A DNA stretch of 6,454 nt from Clostridium sp. CAG:575 (GTDB lineage Bacteria; Bacillota; Clostridia; TANB77; CAG-508). Position 1 is the first letter of the stretch. Every line of letters begins with the position of its first letter. Where the stretch lies: positions 23,035 to 29,488 of the forward strand of contig FR884541.1 in assembly GCA_000435535.1 (NCBI GenBank), read 5' to 3'. This document shows positions 6,035 to 6,454 of this stretch, piece after piece. Under the pieces are notes generated by a model. The model did not search any database. It saw only the letters and a program-made list of their open reading frames with translations, and was not told the origin of the DNA. The position numbers and the translations under genes are program-made.

Positions 6035-6454
6035 TTATTTTGAGTAAAGCTCTACTATTAAATGTTCTTCGATTGGAAGATCTATATCTTCTCTAGCTGA
6101 TAATCTGATTACTTTACCACTTAGTTTTTCATTATCTTTTTCTAACCAAGCTGGAACTGGTCTAGCTGTGCTAGCTTCTACATTTGCTTTTAATGTTGTA
6201 TTATCTTTTTTGCTTTCTCTTACAGTGATTACATCACCTGTTTTTACTAAGTAAGATGGGATATCAACTTTTTGTCCATTTACTTCGAATTGTCCATGGT
6301 TTACAAATTGTCTAGCTTGTGCTCTTGATGTTCCAAATCCTAATCTGTAAACAACATTATCTAATCTACTTTCTAATATTTGTAATAAGTTTTCACCTGT
6401 TACACCTTTTTTATTAGAAGCCATTTCAAAATATTTTCTGAATTGTTTTTCTCC
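6035..6454 (-). CDS. rpsD: 30S ribosomal protein S4, 5' end missing
   Basis: S4 binds 16S rRNA early in small-subunit assembly, and in E. coli it represses translation of the alpha operon. The frame is open from the window edge: the first codons read [17 protein letters not shown], matching the S4 stretch before GVTGENLL, so the ATG at 6424 is internal and not a start. The visible 139 residues are roughly the C-terminal two-thirds of a protein of about 200. They include the S4 RNA-binding domain ([20 protein letters not shown], then [13 protein letters not shown]) and the closing REDIDLP...LIVELYSK. The zinc-cysteine region, if there is one, lies outside the window. It is 109 bases upstream of rpoA, in the same operon. 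Confidence 0.98.
   Translation of the reverse strand, partial: GEKQFRKYFEMASNKKGVTGENLLQILESRLDNVVYRLGFGTSRAQARQFVNHGQFEVNGQKVDIPSYLVKTGDVITVRESKKDNTTLKANVEASTARPVPAWLEKDNEKLSGKVIRLSAREDIDLPIEEHLIVELYSK

Noticed and set aside
6422..6424. ATG as the start of rpsD
   Set aside because: The frame stays open upstream to the window edge and those codons match S4, so this methionine is internal.

Overview
This 6.45 kb window comes from a very AT-rich, Gram-positive-type bacterial genome, most likely a member of the Clostridia. Three things point there: strong AGGAGG-type ribosome binding sites, the gene order rpsD-rpoA-rplQ (in Bacillus rpsD lies elsewhere), and a ribosomal protein L17 enlarged by an internal insert of the kind I recall from Lachnospiraceae and related Clostridia. 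The genus cannot be fixed from this sequence. Every convincing gene lies on the minus strand, so transcription runs from high to low coordinates.

Region 1 (6454-4342) is the end of the alpha operon: rpsD (5' end cut by the window edge), rpoA and rplQ, closed by an intrinsic terminator just after rplQ. These make ribosomal proteins S4 and L17 and the RNA polymerase alpha subunit.

Region 2 (about 4290-3305) is a small two-gene unit. It holds a short YgjP-type zinc metallopeptidase-like protein and a 117-residue membrane-anchored protein that resembles the first half of a GT-A glycosyltransferase. It ends at a strong symmetrical terminator.

Region 3 (3313-1014) is recD2, encoding a RecD-like/YrrC 5'-3' DNA helicase. 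It has a TTG start and its own extended -10 promoter. One extra base at 1224 breaks the frame inside helicase motif V, so motif VI is left in another frame. Apart from that base, the rest of the protein can be read through to 746 residues.

Region 4 (1037-1) holds an intact REP-associated tyrosine transposase (RAYT, HUH/Y1 family) with its own promoter. A REP-like hairpin lies upstream of it and overlaps the end of recD2. That hairpin provides the last recD2 codons, its stop codon (in the loop) and, with a T7 tail, apparently its terminator. The first nine codons of another gene are visible at the left edge.

I saw no CRISPR array, tRNA, rRNA or riboswitch, and no dedicated defence system. The points most worth following up are the REP hairpin merged into the 3' end of recD2 beside its likely cognate transposase, and the frameshift in recD2.
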